This document shows positions 1-7,992 of a stretch of 32,110 nt of DNA, piece by piece. The notes under the pieces are model-generated. The model was not told the origin of the DNA, searched no databases, and saw nothing but the letters and a program-made list of their open reading frames with translations. The DNA is from Candidatus Peregrinibacteria bacterium (GTDB lineage: Bacteria; Patescibacteriota; Gracilibacteria; UBA1369; UM-FILTER-53-11), in NCBI GenBank assembly GCA_016220145.1, contig JACRID010000053.1, positions 1-32,110 of the forward strand, given 5' to 3'. The stretch's first letter is position 1. Each line of letters begins with the position of its first letter. Made by a program: the position numbers and the translations under genes.

Positions 1-60
1 GTCTACGACGCTTTCCATCTTTCTTGCTGTTGTATCCGCATTTAGGACATTTTTATTCAT
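1..60 (-). pseudogene. Possible 5' end of a zinc-ribbon transposase, frameshifted and cut by the window edge
   Basis: Reading the minus strand inward from position 60 there is an ATG followed by a short A-run. In the ATG frame the peptide begins MNKNVLNAD, which I do not recognise. In a neighbouring frame, which has a stop just before it and no start, the peptide is CPKCGYNSKKDGKRRR, a CxxC zinc ribbon followed by basic residues as at the N-terminus of IS1/IS1595-like transposases. Adding one A to the A5 run would fuse ATG to that frame (MNKKCPKCGY). The simplest reading is a decayed or frameshifted insertion sequence whose body lies outside the window. Only about 20 codons are visible, so the call is tentative. 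Confidence 0.35.
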
Positions 61-145
61 AAAATTAAAAAAAGATAAAAACACCCCTTACATTAAACGA
101 AAACAACCCTTTTCAGCCACACGAAAAGTTCCATTATCCCTTGAT

Positions 146-1510
146 TTATCCACTCAATGTCGCGTTTTTCAAAATCCGCACTTCCGGTATCGGTTTAATG
201 AAATTCTGCGCCAAAGAATATCTGTAAGCCCCCTGATTTGGCACCAAAATCACGTCGTTTTCGCGCACATCGGCCGCATAGCAATAAAGCCCCCAAAGGT
301 CGCGCGGCGTGCAAAGATATCCCATGATTTTAAACTCAATTTCTTTCAATGCCGGCTGCGTCAAATTTACCAAAGGAGTATAAAAATAATCGCCGCATTC
401 CCAGCCGGTTATATTCACACCGCCGTCGGCAATGGCAAATTTCTCACTCTTAACATCCATAACCCTGATAACTATGTGCATTGCCTTGCTGCAAATAATT
501 CGCCCAGGTTCGGTGTAATAATCGCAATCAATTATCGGCTTAAAATATTTTTTAAGGGCAGACGCAATTCCGCGCGCATAATCGCTTATCGGCATGGTTT
601 CAATGACATGGTATTTTTCGGCAAATTCCGTTTTTTTACCATAATACGAATCGGCCATTTGTATTATATTTCCGGCCGGCGAAATCCAAGGATAATGCGA
701 TGTCCAAGGATAATATGCATCCGAACGATTCGGAAAAAACCCGCCGCCAAAATCAATAAATTTAATTGAATTTCGCATTTCGGCGGTAAAATTTTTCTTC
801 AAATACGCTGCAACTTCTTTGATGACATTCTGGTAAGACGAAACTCCGCGGTTCCAACTCAAATGAAAATGAATTCCTTCCAATTTCACGTGCGGATATT
901 TTTCGGCCCCCTTCCAAAAATCCTTCAATTTTTCCAACGGAATTCCAAATTTATTCCATGTTCCATGAAATTTCGTATAAATCCTCACGCCGGCTTTTAT
1001 CGTTTTACCGCATTTAGTCGCGATTTTCTCAAGTTTTTCGATTTCCCCAAAAGAATCAATATTAATCGTTACAATTTTATTATTTTTGACGGCGGCCAAA
1101 AGTTCATCTTCGGTTTTCCCCGGTCCGTTGAAAATTATTCTTTCTGCGCCGCAATTGAGGGCGATTTCAAGTTCGCGTTTGCTGGACACATCAACCCCAA
1201 AACCATGCTTAACAACGGATTTAACGATATACGGATGGTCATCGGATTTCATCGCGTAAAAAATGCGAACCCCCTGAATAAATTTTTCAAATGGTGTTTT
1301 AAATTCATTTATGCTGTTTTCTAATTGTGCGTTATCAATCAGATAAAACGGCGTCGGATATTTTTTCGCAAGCCTCAAAATGCCGTCTCTTTTGGGAAGA
1401 AGTTCTTTTACTATATGCAGCAAATCGCCGCCGGGGTTCTTTTGCTTTGCATTCAAAATTCTCAAGACCCTTTTTTGCGCGCCTTTTAAGTCTTTAGCAA
1501 ACTTACTCAT
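146..1510 (-). CDS. PLP-dependent fold-type III amino-acid decarboxylase (DAP/ornithine decarboxylase-like)
   Basis: A 454-residue protein of the group IV (alanine-racemase-fold) decarboxylase family, cytoplasmic. The PLP lysine lies in FYAMKSDD (about residue 88). A GGGF phosphate-binding loop (about 254-257), an EPGR motif (about 338-341), and CTPRDLWG and GAYRYS near the C-terminus match the active-site Cys-Asp and Gly-Ala-Tyr motifs of LysA and ornithine decarboxylases. The barrel begins after an unusual basic N-terminal extension of about 50 residues. It starts 8 nt inside the end of the upstream glutamate-cysteine ligase gene, so the two are very probably cotranslated. The substrate cannot be read from sequence: the family decarboxylates meso-DAP, ornithine, lysine, arginine or carboxy-polyamines, and the neighbour suggests a glutamyl- or cysteine-containing product is also possible. 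The family call is firm; a lysA label would be over-reach. Confidence 0.85.
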   Translation of the reverse strand: MSKFAKDLKGAQKRVLRILNAKQKNPGGDLLHIVKELLPKRDGILRLAKKYPTPFYLIDNAQLENSINEFKTPFEKFIQGVRIFYAMKSDDHPYIVKSVVKHGFGVDVSSKRELEIALNCGAERIIFNGPGKTEDELLAAVKNNKIVTINIDSFGEIEKLEKIATKCGKTIKAGVRIYTKFHGTWNKFGIPLEKLKDFWKGAEKYPHVKLEGIHFHLSWNRGVSSYQNVIKEVAAYLKKNFTAEMRNSIKFIDFGGGFFPNRSDAYYPWTSHYPWISPAGNIIQMADSYYGKKTEFAEKYHVIETMPISDYARGIASALKKYFKPIIDCDYYTEPGRIICSKAMHIVIRVMDVKSEKFAIADGGVNITGWECGDYFYTPLVNLTQPALKEIEFKIMGYLCTPRDLWGLYCYAADVRENDVILVPNQGAYRYSLAQNFIKPIPEVRILKNATLSG

Positions 1511-2891
1511 ATCGGCACCACTTAATTAAGCGTTCCGGATTTTGTCCCCAATCGCCTTCCCATTGCTCGGCTACGTATTGTCCCGGCGACATTTCTTTTA
1601 TGAAAACAAAATCTTTAATTGATCTCAAATAAATGGATTCGTCGTCCTTTCGGTCGTTCAACACTTTAAAGCTTTTTAAATTATCACCGGCATGGTTGAT
1701 AATCTCGCGGCAATATTCCAAAAGTTTTTTGCCGCGCACTTCGACTTCCATCCCCTTCTTTGCAATTTTTTCATAAACTTCTTCAAAATCCTCAAAACTC
1801 CAGGATTTTGTAAGTTCCTTCAGGATACGTTCACCATCTTTGTGGTAAACAAAAGCTTTAACTATCGCCTGAATGGACGAAACCAAATATGAAGGAACGC
1901 TATCGCAAATGCGCGCCTCAATATATTTTTTCAAGCGAACAAAGGTATATACAAACCCGGTATGAGCCACCCAATCTTCAAGAGTTGGCCTAAAATCTTC
2001 ATAGCCATTCTCAAAAAATTGTCTAAACGTAAGATTTTTGGGATTTATCCATTTGCCGTTCCTATAAATTAGCGCAAGCGGTATATCCATGCAAAAATCA
2101 ATCCATTTCTCAAAACCAAAATCGCTGTCAAAAAAAGACTTTCTTATGCCAAAACGAGATGCGTCGTTATGCGTCAGTACGTGCGTGCGATAACTGACAA
2201 AACCGGTCAGCTTCCCGTCATTCAACGGGGAATGGGCATACATGGCGCTCAAAAACGGCGAAAGTCGAAGGAGTATTTGAAATTTTTTGCGCGCGTCGGC
2301 TTCGGAAGAATAATCTATATTCGCTTGCACGGACGCTATTTTTTTCCAGTCTTCTTCCCATAATCCGCCGCGGCTTTTGCAGTATCTGTAAAGCGCTTTA
2401 TAGCGCGGGCATTTGAGGGGTTTTATTTCACTATTCTTGGCAAACGGCTGGACGCCGATACCAAGCCACAATGTGCCGTAAATTTTAGAAATCACGCTTT
2501 CTTCGTGTTGATGTATTTTAAGTTCACGGGCCAAATCGTGAATGGAAGGATGCGTTCGCCCCGAGAGTTCACTCATCGACTGGGCCGACTCAAGCGTCAA
2601 ATGGCTTCCACATCGTTCCAATGCCATCCAAAAATTGCCATCCTTCCTCACTATTCTCCACCCAAGTTCCTCTATCATTTTTTTTTGGATTTTTTTCAGT
2701 CCTTTTGGTCCAAAATAAGTGATTGGTTGATGTGTTTCTTGGTTTATTCCGTGTTTCTCGACTTCCATCCCGATTACAACATCTTTTGGCTTTTTACAGC
2801 CCTCTTTATAATAATTAACTATATCTTTTCTCGATAGCCACACATCATTATCTTGGCCTGAAGCCGGGTATTTGCCACTGCTTCCATTCAT
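1503..2891 (-). CDS. gshA: Glutamate-cysteine ligase, plant/proteobacterial GCS2 type
   Basis: A 462-residue enzyme expected to form gamma-glutamylcysteine from glutamate, cysteine and ATP in the cytoplasm. The N-terminal GMEVEKHG (about 41-48) corresponds to the Glu-binding GTEHEK segment of plant GSH1. The centre carries SVQANIDYSSEADARKKF, then SPLNDGKLTGF and SYRTHVLTHND, which line up closely with the plant VQVNLDFSSEAD, SPFTEGKPNGF and RSHIW segments. LTFRQF and VRLKKYIEAR follow in the usual order. Length is normal for the family. No glutathione synthetase (gshB) is in the window. The product may therefore be gamma-Glu-Cys itself, or a related dipeptide handled by the overlapping decarboxylase gene. 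The ATG start at 2891 follows a small inverted repeat; no Shine-Dalgarno is visible. Family assignment is strong; exact substrate is inferred. Confidence 0.85.
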   Translation of the reverse strand: MNGSSGKYPASGQDNDVWLSRKDIVNYYKEGCKKPKDVVIGMEVEKHGINQETHQPITYFGPKGLKKIQKKMIEELGWRIVRKDGNFWMALERCGSHLTLESAQSMSELSGRTHPSIHDLARELKIHQHEESVISKIYGTLWLGIGVQPFAKNSEIKPLKCPRYKALYRYCKSRGGLWEEDWKKIASVQANIDYSSEADARKKFQILLRLSPFLSAMYAHSPLNDGKLTGFVSYRTHVLTHNDASRFGIRKSFFDSDFGFEKWIDFCMDIPLALIYRNGKWINPKNLTFRQFFENGYEDFRPTLEDWVAHTGFVYTFVRLKKYIEARICDSVPSYLVSSIQAIVKAFVYHKDGERILKELTKSWSFEDFEEVYEKIAKKGMEVEVRGKKLLEYCREIINHAGDNLKSFKVLNDRKDDESIYLRSIKDFVFIKEMSPGQYVAEQWEGDWGQNPERLIKWCRYE

Positions 2892-2903
2892 AAATTAATT
2901 GTT

Positions 2904-2921
2904 GTTTTGCTGACGCAAAAC
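2904..2921 (-). promoter_or_regulatory. 18-bp palindrome upstream of the glutamate-cysteine ligase gene, also found upstream of the MFS gene
   Basis: On the minus strand GTTTTGCGTCAGCAAAAC is a perfect 7-bp inverted repeat around a 4-nt centre, ending 12 nt before the ATG at 2891. A nearly identical copy (16 of 18 bases) precedes the MFS gene at 31588-31605 in the same orientation. It may be an operator or a leader hairpin. There is no U-tract, so a terminator is unlikely. Confidence 0.45.
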
Positions 2922-3262
2922 ATTATTTTCTTAACCTCGCCGCGGCTCGGTCTGGCAAGTAAAAAAAGCACCTTCTTAATAACGGGCTCCTTCAAAAACT
3001 AATCCGAAAAAATATTCGGAATAATTCATAAATTACTTTTGTTGCTTAATTTTAAATGTTATGTGGAAAATTTCAAGTCCAAAAACCGCTTCTGACACAT
3101 ATTGAGACCGACGTCAATGCGTTAGGATTTCATTGTTAAGAGTCGATGACAGCCGGTGTTTTTCTTATGTCAAAGCCAATCAAAATTATTCCCAAATACA
3201 TCTGTCATTTTACCAAAACAGAATGATCGCAATATAGCAACGTCATTTGATAGCGACTCGAT
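2922..3262. other. AT-rich intergenic region without a recognised gene
   Basis: This is the gap between the divergently transcribed gshA-like gene and nrdJ. All frames are broken. It must contain the minus-strand promoter for the gshA-like operon, but no convincing -35/-10 pair was identified. I looked for a cobalamin riboswitch, because the nrdJ enzyme is B12 dependent, and found no recognisable B12 box. Confidence 0.5.
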
Positions 3263-3316
3263 TGAAAACCACAATATATAGGGGTAAATTTAGCCTTCGG
3301 ACACTACATATTGTGT
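3263..3316 (+). promoter_or_regulatory. nrdJ promoter with two NrdR boxes
   Basis: Two palindromes match the NrdR-box consensus ACACWATATATWGTGT. They are CCACAATATATAGGGG at 3269-3284 and ACACTACATATTGTGT at 3301-3316, with starts 32 bp apart, about three helical turns as is usual for paired NrdR sites. A plausible promoter surrounds the first: TTGAAA (3263-3268), a 16-nt spacer that is exactly box 1, then TAAATT (3285-3290). Box 2 falls just past the expected transcription start. NrdR is the nucleotide-sensing zinc-finger/ATP-cone repressor of ribonucleotide reductase genes; nrdR itself is not in this window. Confidence 0.8.
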
Positions 3317-3322
3317 TTTTGC

Positions 3323-3337
3323 CCCCGCGAAGCGGGG
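3323..3337 (+). other. Small GC hairpin in the nrdJ leader
   Basis: CCCCGC-GAA-GCGGGG forms a perfect 6-bp stem with a three-base loop about 40 nt upstream of the nrdJ ATG. No T-run follows, so it is not an obvious terminator. It may be a leader structure or a fragment of a dispersed CCCGC..GCGGG repeat. Confidence 0.4.
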
Positions 3338-3379
3338 CCGAAACAAGGGATTCTTTCCATTTTTTAACTTTCCACAGCC

Positions 3380-6300
3380 ATGGCAAAACAAATTAACCGC
3401 ACCCAGCCGAAAACAGCCTCTAATATTTTCTCAAAGGCAAAAAAGGGTCTTTCCATTAAAAGGCGTTTTACAAAAAAGGGCCAGGATGCGCTTGAAAATA
3501 TTACTTACGAATTGCGCACTTCGCGCATAACGAATCCGGACGGATCCATTGTTTTTGAGATGAAAAATGTGGAAGTACCAGCAAGTTGGTCTCAAGTCGC
3601 AACCGACATTCTGGCGCAAAAATATTTGAGAAAAAAAGGGGTGTCGGATTCCAAAGGCGGCAAAAACGGCGCTGAATGGTCAATAAAACAAGTTGCGCAC
3701 AGACTGGCCGGAACGTGGAGGCATTGGGGCGAAAAATACGGTTATTTTGCAACCGGCGAAGATGCACAGGCTTTTGAAGACGAATTGAAATACATGATTG
3801 TGCAGCAAATGGCGGCGCCGAACAGCCCGCAGTGGTTTAACACGGGCTTGGCGTGGGCATATGGAATTACGGGCGAGGCGCAGGGACATTGCTATGTGGA
3901 TCCGGCGACGGGCAAATTAACGGAGTCAACGGATGCATATACTCATCCGCAACCGCACGCGTGCGGACGATGGGACACAAAAGTATATACGGAGGAAGGA
4001 GTTTTAAATCTTGGCAGTTTGGTTGAGCATAATCGAACAGGTTTAAAAATCTTCGATGGCGAAAATTGGGTTCGCATTCTGGCTGCAAAGGAGAATGGCA
4101 TTCGAAAGTTATATAAAATGACCTTAAGAAACGGCCAATATATAGAGTTTACGGATGACCATTTGATTTGGACCGCTGATGTGCGAAAAAAAGATGATGC
4201 CGTTTACAAATGGACTCCGCTTAAAGATTGCCTTGGGAAAAAAGTACAGCTGGTAAAAGTATCCGTGAAAAATTCGGTCCGCACGGATGTTCCGGTGGCT
4301 GAAGCGGCATTGGCCGGATTTCACATTGGAGATGGCTATTGCGGCACATATAAAGGCATTACGCATTTTGGGGTGGCAACAAATGATCCGGCTGAATTTT
4401 CCCACATTACCGACTTATTCAATGAAGTTTTAGGAGGTTATACATATACTAAAAAGCCGTCCATTGGTCCCGATTACAAAATCGTACGCGGAGATTTCAA
4501 TTACACCACTCTTTTTGCTGAACGGTACGGTTTGGGTATTGGCAGTGATGCCGTAAGGATTCATGATGCAATTTTTGAAGCGTGTCCGGAAGCCAAAAAG
4601 GCCTTTTTGAGAGGACTTTTTCAAGCTGATGGATGTGTGCGAATCCGTAGACGCAAAAATACAAAAAGTGGCGATGTTTGTTTAACAACCATTTCTGAAA
4701 ACCTGGCTCACGATGTTCAAAATTTACTTTTATCACTCGACATTTATTCGAGAATTTCAACCTGCCGTGACAAAAGACAGAATCATGCCATGCAATATCA
4801 TATTGAAGTGGCATACTCTTCGGAGCGTCAAAAATTTGAGAAAGAAATAGGTTTTATATCCAATTCAAAAAAGAAAAAACTCAGAGAATTAAATGAAACC
4901 GTGCCCGGCAAAGAAAAACCCGATGCAAGCGAAGAAACCGTGGTTTCAATAGAATACATGGGCGAGGAGGTGGTTTATGATATACAAACCGAAAGTGGGA
5001 AGTTCGCGGCAAACGGCGTCGTTGTCCATAATTGCTTTATCCAGTCCATAAAAGACGACCTTGTCAATGAAGGCGGAATTTTCGATTTGATGACGCGCGA
5101 GGCGAGATTATTCAAATATGGTTCGGGAACCGGCACGAATTTCTCTTCCATCCGCGGTAAAAATGAATGTTTGTCGGGCGGAGGAAAATCTTCCGGGCTT
5201 ATGAGCTTTTTGACGACAATCGATCGCGCAGCAGGAGCAATAAAATCCGGCGGAACAACCCGCCGCGCCGCGAAAATGGTCTGCCTCGACATCGATCACC
5301 CTGAAATCGAAGAGTTTGTAAATTGGAAGGTTATTGAGGAACAAAAGGTCGCGGCGCTGCATGCCGGCTCCTTCATCTGCAACGAACACCTGAAGAAAAT
5401 TCTGGCTTGTGCAAAAGAAAAAGGCATTGATCCGGCCACTAATCCTGAACTTAAAAAAATAATAAAGGCGGCGCACGATGCGTTCGTCCCTTTAAATTAC
5501 ATAAAGCGCGTGATAATGCTCGCCAAGCAGGGCGTCGACACCGACAATTTTGATTTTAGAACTTACGATACCGATTTCCGCTCGGAGGCTTATTTAACGG
5601 TCGCCGGCCAAAATTCCAACAATTCCATCCGCATAACGAATGAATTTCTGGAAACCTTGGAAAAAGGCGAAGACTGGACTCTTCGCAACAGAACCGACGG
5701 CAAATCGGCCGGCACTATAAAAGCCTCAAAACTCTGGAACGACATCATTTCTTCCGCTTGGTCATGCGCAGATCCGGGCATTCAGTATGATTCAACGATC
5801 AACGAATGGCACACCTGCAAAACCGACGGCAAAATAAATGCCAGCAACCCATGCAGCGAATATATGTTTTTGGATGACACGGCATGCAATTTGGCCAGTA
5901 TTAACTTAATAAAATTCTATAATAATGAGACTGCGCAATTTGACATTGAAAGTTTCAAACATGTAAGCCGGCTTTGGACGATCGTTTTGGAAATTTCCGT
6001 TTTAATGGCCCAATTTCCGGCACGCGAAATCGCCCAAAAATCCTACGACTATCGAACTTTGGGCTTGGGCTACGCAAATCTTGGCACCGTTTTAATGCAA
6101 ATGGGAATCCCTTATTCGGGCGAAGAGGCGTACTCGATTTGCGCCGCTTTGACTGCGATCATGTGCGGGGAATCTTATGCCACCTCCGCCGAAATGGCCG
6201 GCAAACTCGGCGCTTTCCCGCGCTACGAAGCAAACAAAAACCACATGCTTCGCGTTATTAGAAATCACGGACGCGCGGCTTACAACGCGCAAAAAAACGA

Positions 6301-7975
6301 ATATGAAGGCTTGACGGTAACTCCGCGCGGACTTTCGGACAAATATTGTCCTTCATATTTATTGGAATCCGCACGCGAATGCTGGGATCGCGCCTTTGAT
6401 TTGGGTAAAAAGTACGGCTATCGCAACGCGCAGGTCACGGTCATCGCCCCAACGGGCACTATCGGCCTTGTGATGGATTGCGACACGACTGGCATTGAAC
6501 CGGATTTCGCGCTTGTGAAGTTCAAAAAACTTGTCGGCGGCGGTTATTTCAAGATTGTAAATCGTTCAATGTGCGAGGCCCTGAAAGTTCTTAAATACAA
6601 TGACAAACAAATCGATGAAATTGAGAAATTCCTGAAGGGCCACGGAACGCTTGAGGGCTGCCCTCACATCAACGGGGAATCACTCAAAGAAAAGGGCTTC
6701 ACCGACAAAGAATTGTTGATTATTGAAACTCAACTGCCATCTGTTTTTGAACTTCGCTTTGCTTTCAACCGTTTTATCCTTGGAGACGCATTTTGCCGTG
6801 ACACGCTTGGATTCACGGACGAAATGCTGGCCAATCCGAAGCTCGACATTTTGGAGGTTCTTGGCTTCACTAAAGAACAAACAGAAGAGGCAAACGAATA
6901 CGTTTGCGGAACCATGACAATCGAAGGCGCTCCTCATCTAAAAGAGATTCACTACCCTATTTTTGACTGCGCAAATCGCTGCGGCAAAAATGGCAAAAGG
7001 TTTATTCCTTGGCTTGCGCATTTGCACATGATGAGCAGCGCGCAGCAATTCATCACCGGAGCCATCAGCAAGACCATAAATATGCCCGAAGAAGCCACCC
7101 TTGAAGACGTGGAAAAGGCCTATTTGTTGAGCTGGAAATATATGCTAAAGGCCGTTGCACTTTATAGAGACGGCAGCAAATTGAGCCAGCCGCTGAATAC
7201 TTCTTCCGGCGATCCGACTTACAGCGCTTTATTTAGTTTTGAAGAAGATCAACCAGAAGAGAAAATAAACGCCGCACAATTACAAATGGCAATGCAGGAA
7301 GAAGCCCGAAAACCGGTAAGAAGAAAATTGCCTAACGAGCGCCATTCCATCACCCACAAGTTCGTTGTGGCAAATCATGAGGGTTATCTGACAATCGGGC
7401 TTTATGAAGATGGTAATCCCGGCGAAATTTTCATAAAAATGAGCAAAGAAGGATCCACTCTTTCCGGCATTATGGACGCGTTCGCGCTTACCATTTCACT
7501 TTGCTTGCAATATGGGGTTCCGCTGGAAGTTTTGGTGGCAAAGTTTTCACATTCAAGGTTTGAACCGTCCGGCATGACGGGAAACAGAAACATTCCTCTT
7601 GTTAAATCCATTGTTGATTACATCGGCCGATATTTGGCGCTTAAATTCTTGCCGAAGGATATTGCGAAAAAATATCACAATGCGGAATTGATTGATCGCG
7701 CTTATGCGGAAGCCAATACTGTGCAGCTGCAAAGACTTCCGGCGGAGATTTCGGAACCGGCTTCTCCGGTTATTCAAAATCGCCGGCATTCCGGCTCACT
7801 GGGCGCAGGACCGGTTTTGAGAACCAAAGCTCAGCTTGAAAAAGCACAAACCAACATGGTTTTGGCGCTAAACAACGAAGATGCTCCAATGTGCGGCACT
7901 TGCGGGATCGTTATGATCCGCAACGGAGCGTGCTACAAGTGTTTGGAATGCGGCGAAACGAGTGGGTGTTCTTGA
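3380..7975 (+). CDS. nrdJ: Adenosylcobalamin-dependent (class II) ribonucleoside reductase, intein-containing precursor
   Basis: A 1531-residue precursor. Removal of the 357-residue intein (195-551) leaves a mature enzyme of about 1174 residues that reduces ribonucleotides using B12 and needs no separate radical-generating subunit. Catalytic landmarks in precursor numbering are the redox Cys552 (HA|CFIQS after splicing), then the NPCSE loop with Asn823, Cys825 (thiyl radical) and Glu827, then Cys836 in DDTACNLAS. The N/C/E/C offsets equal those of Thermotoga maritima NrdJ (320/322/324/333). PTGTIG and GIEPDFALVKFKKL are also present. The C-terminus carries four paired cysteines (CGTC...CLEC), a zinc-ribbon tail typical of vitamin-B12-type reductases and involved in re-reduction. 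The stretch after Cys552 is longer than in Thermotoga, with an insertion around HLKKILACAKEKG. Expression is probably controlled by NrdR through the two upstream boxes. Confidence 0.96.
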   Translation: MAKQINRTQPKTASNIFSKAKKGLSIKRRFTKKGQDALENITYELRTSRITNPDGSIVFEMKNVEVPASWSQVATDILAQKYLRKKGVSDSKGGKNGAEWSIKQVAHRLAGTWRHWGEKYGYFATGEDAQAFEDELKYMIVQQMAAPNSPQWFNTGLAWAYGITGEAQGHCYVDPATGKLTESTDAYTHPQPHACGRWDTKVYTEEGVLNLGSLVEHNRTGLKIFDGENWVRILAAKENGIRKLYKMTLRNGQYIEFTDDHLIWTADVRKKDDAVYKWTPLKDCLGKKVQLVKVSVKNSVRTDVPVAEAALAGFHIGDGYCGTYKGITHFGVATNDPAEFSHITDLFNEVLGGYTYTKKPSIGPDYKIVRGDFNYTTLFAERYGLGIGSDAVRIHDAIFEACPEAKKAFLRGLFQADGCVRIRRRKNTKSGDVCLTTISENLAHDVQNLLLSLDIYSRISTCRDKRQNHAMQYHIEVAYSSERQKFEKEIGFISNSKKKKLRELNETVPGKEKPDASEETVVSIEYMGEEVVYDIQTESGKFAANGVVVHNCFIQSIKDDLVNEGGIFDLMTREARLFKYGSGTGTNFSSIRGKNECLSGGGKSSGLMSFLTTIDRAAGAIKSGGTTRRAAKMVCLDIDHPEIEEFVNWKVIEEQKVAALHAGSFICNEHLKKILACAKEKGIDPATNPELKKIIKAAHDAFVPLNYIKRVIMLAKQGVDTDNFDFRTYDTDFRSEAYLTVAGQNSNNSIRITNEFLETLEKGEDWTLRNRTDGKSAGTIKASKLWNDIISSAWSCADPGIQYDSTINEWHTCKTDGKINASNPCSEYMFLDDTACNLASINLIKFYNNETAQFDIESFKHVSRLWTIVLEISVLMAQFPAREIAQKSYDYRTLGLGYANLGTVLMQMGIPYSGEEAYSICAALTAIMCGESYATSAEMAGKLGAFPRYEANKNHMLRVIRNHGRAAYNAQKNEYEGLTVTPRGLSDKYCPSYLLESARECWDRAFDLGKKYGYRNAQVTVIAPTGTIGLVMDCDTTGIEPDFALVKFKKLVGGGYFKIVNRSMCEALKVLKYNDKQIDEIEKFLKGHGTLEGCPHINGESLKEKGFTDKELLIIETQLPSVFELRFAFNRFILGDAFCRDTLGFTDEMLANPKLDILEVLGFTKEQTEEANEYVCGTMTIEGAPHLKEIHYPIFDCANRCGKNGKRFIPWLAHLHMMSSAQQFITGAISKTINMPEEATLEDVEKAYLLSWKYMLKAVALYRDGSKLSQPLNTSSGDPTYSALFSFEEDQPEEKINAAQLQMAMQEEARKPVRRKLPNERHSITHKFVVANHEGYLTIGLYEDGNPGEIFIKMSKEGSTLSGIMDAFALTISLCLQYGVPLEVLVAKFSHSRFEPSGMTGNRNIPLVKSIVDYIGRYLALKFLPKDIAKKYHNAELIDRAYAEANTVQLQRLPAEISEPASPVIQNRRHSGSLGAGPVLRTKAQLEKAQTNMVLALNNEDAPMCGTCGIVMIRNGACYKCLECGETSGCS
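3962..5032 (+). mobile_element. LAGLIDADG-endonuclease intein within nrdJ
   Basis: The insert runs from Cys195 (HA|CGRWDTKVY) to Asn551 (GVVVHN|CFIQ). It has the splicing blocks of a standard class 1 intein: N-terminal Cys, a block B with TDDH, and a C-terminal VVVHN where the penultimate His and terminal Asn drive cleavage, with Cys as the +1 nucleophile. Between the splicing halves lie the two dodecapeptide motifs of a homing endonuclease, LAGFHIGDG (about 310-318) and LRGLFQADG (about 409-417), both with their acidic residue. At 357 residues it is intact, so splicing and possibly homing competent. The joined extein HACFIQS reads exactly like an uninterrupted NrdJ. Confidence 0.93.
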
Positions 7976-7984
7976 TGGTATAAT
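7976..7984 (+). promoter_or_regulatory. Extended -10 promoter immediately before the 7993 gene
   Basis: TGGTATAAT is a perfect extended -10 element (TGn + TATAAT). It begins at the nrdJ stop codon and ends 8 nt before the ATG at 7993. The transcript would start within a base or two of the start codon, implying a leaderless mRNA. No convincing -35 is seen, as is common with extended -10 promoters. Confidence 0.6.
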
Positions 7985-7992
7985 CCAATCCC

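Noticed and set aside
2922-3379. Cobalamin riboswitch upstream of the B12-dependent reductase
   Set aside because: No B12-box-like sequence or matching stem set was visible; the NrdR boxes explain regulation better.
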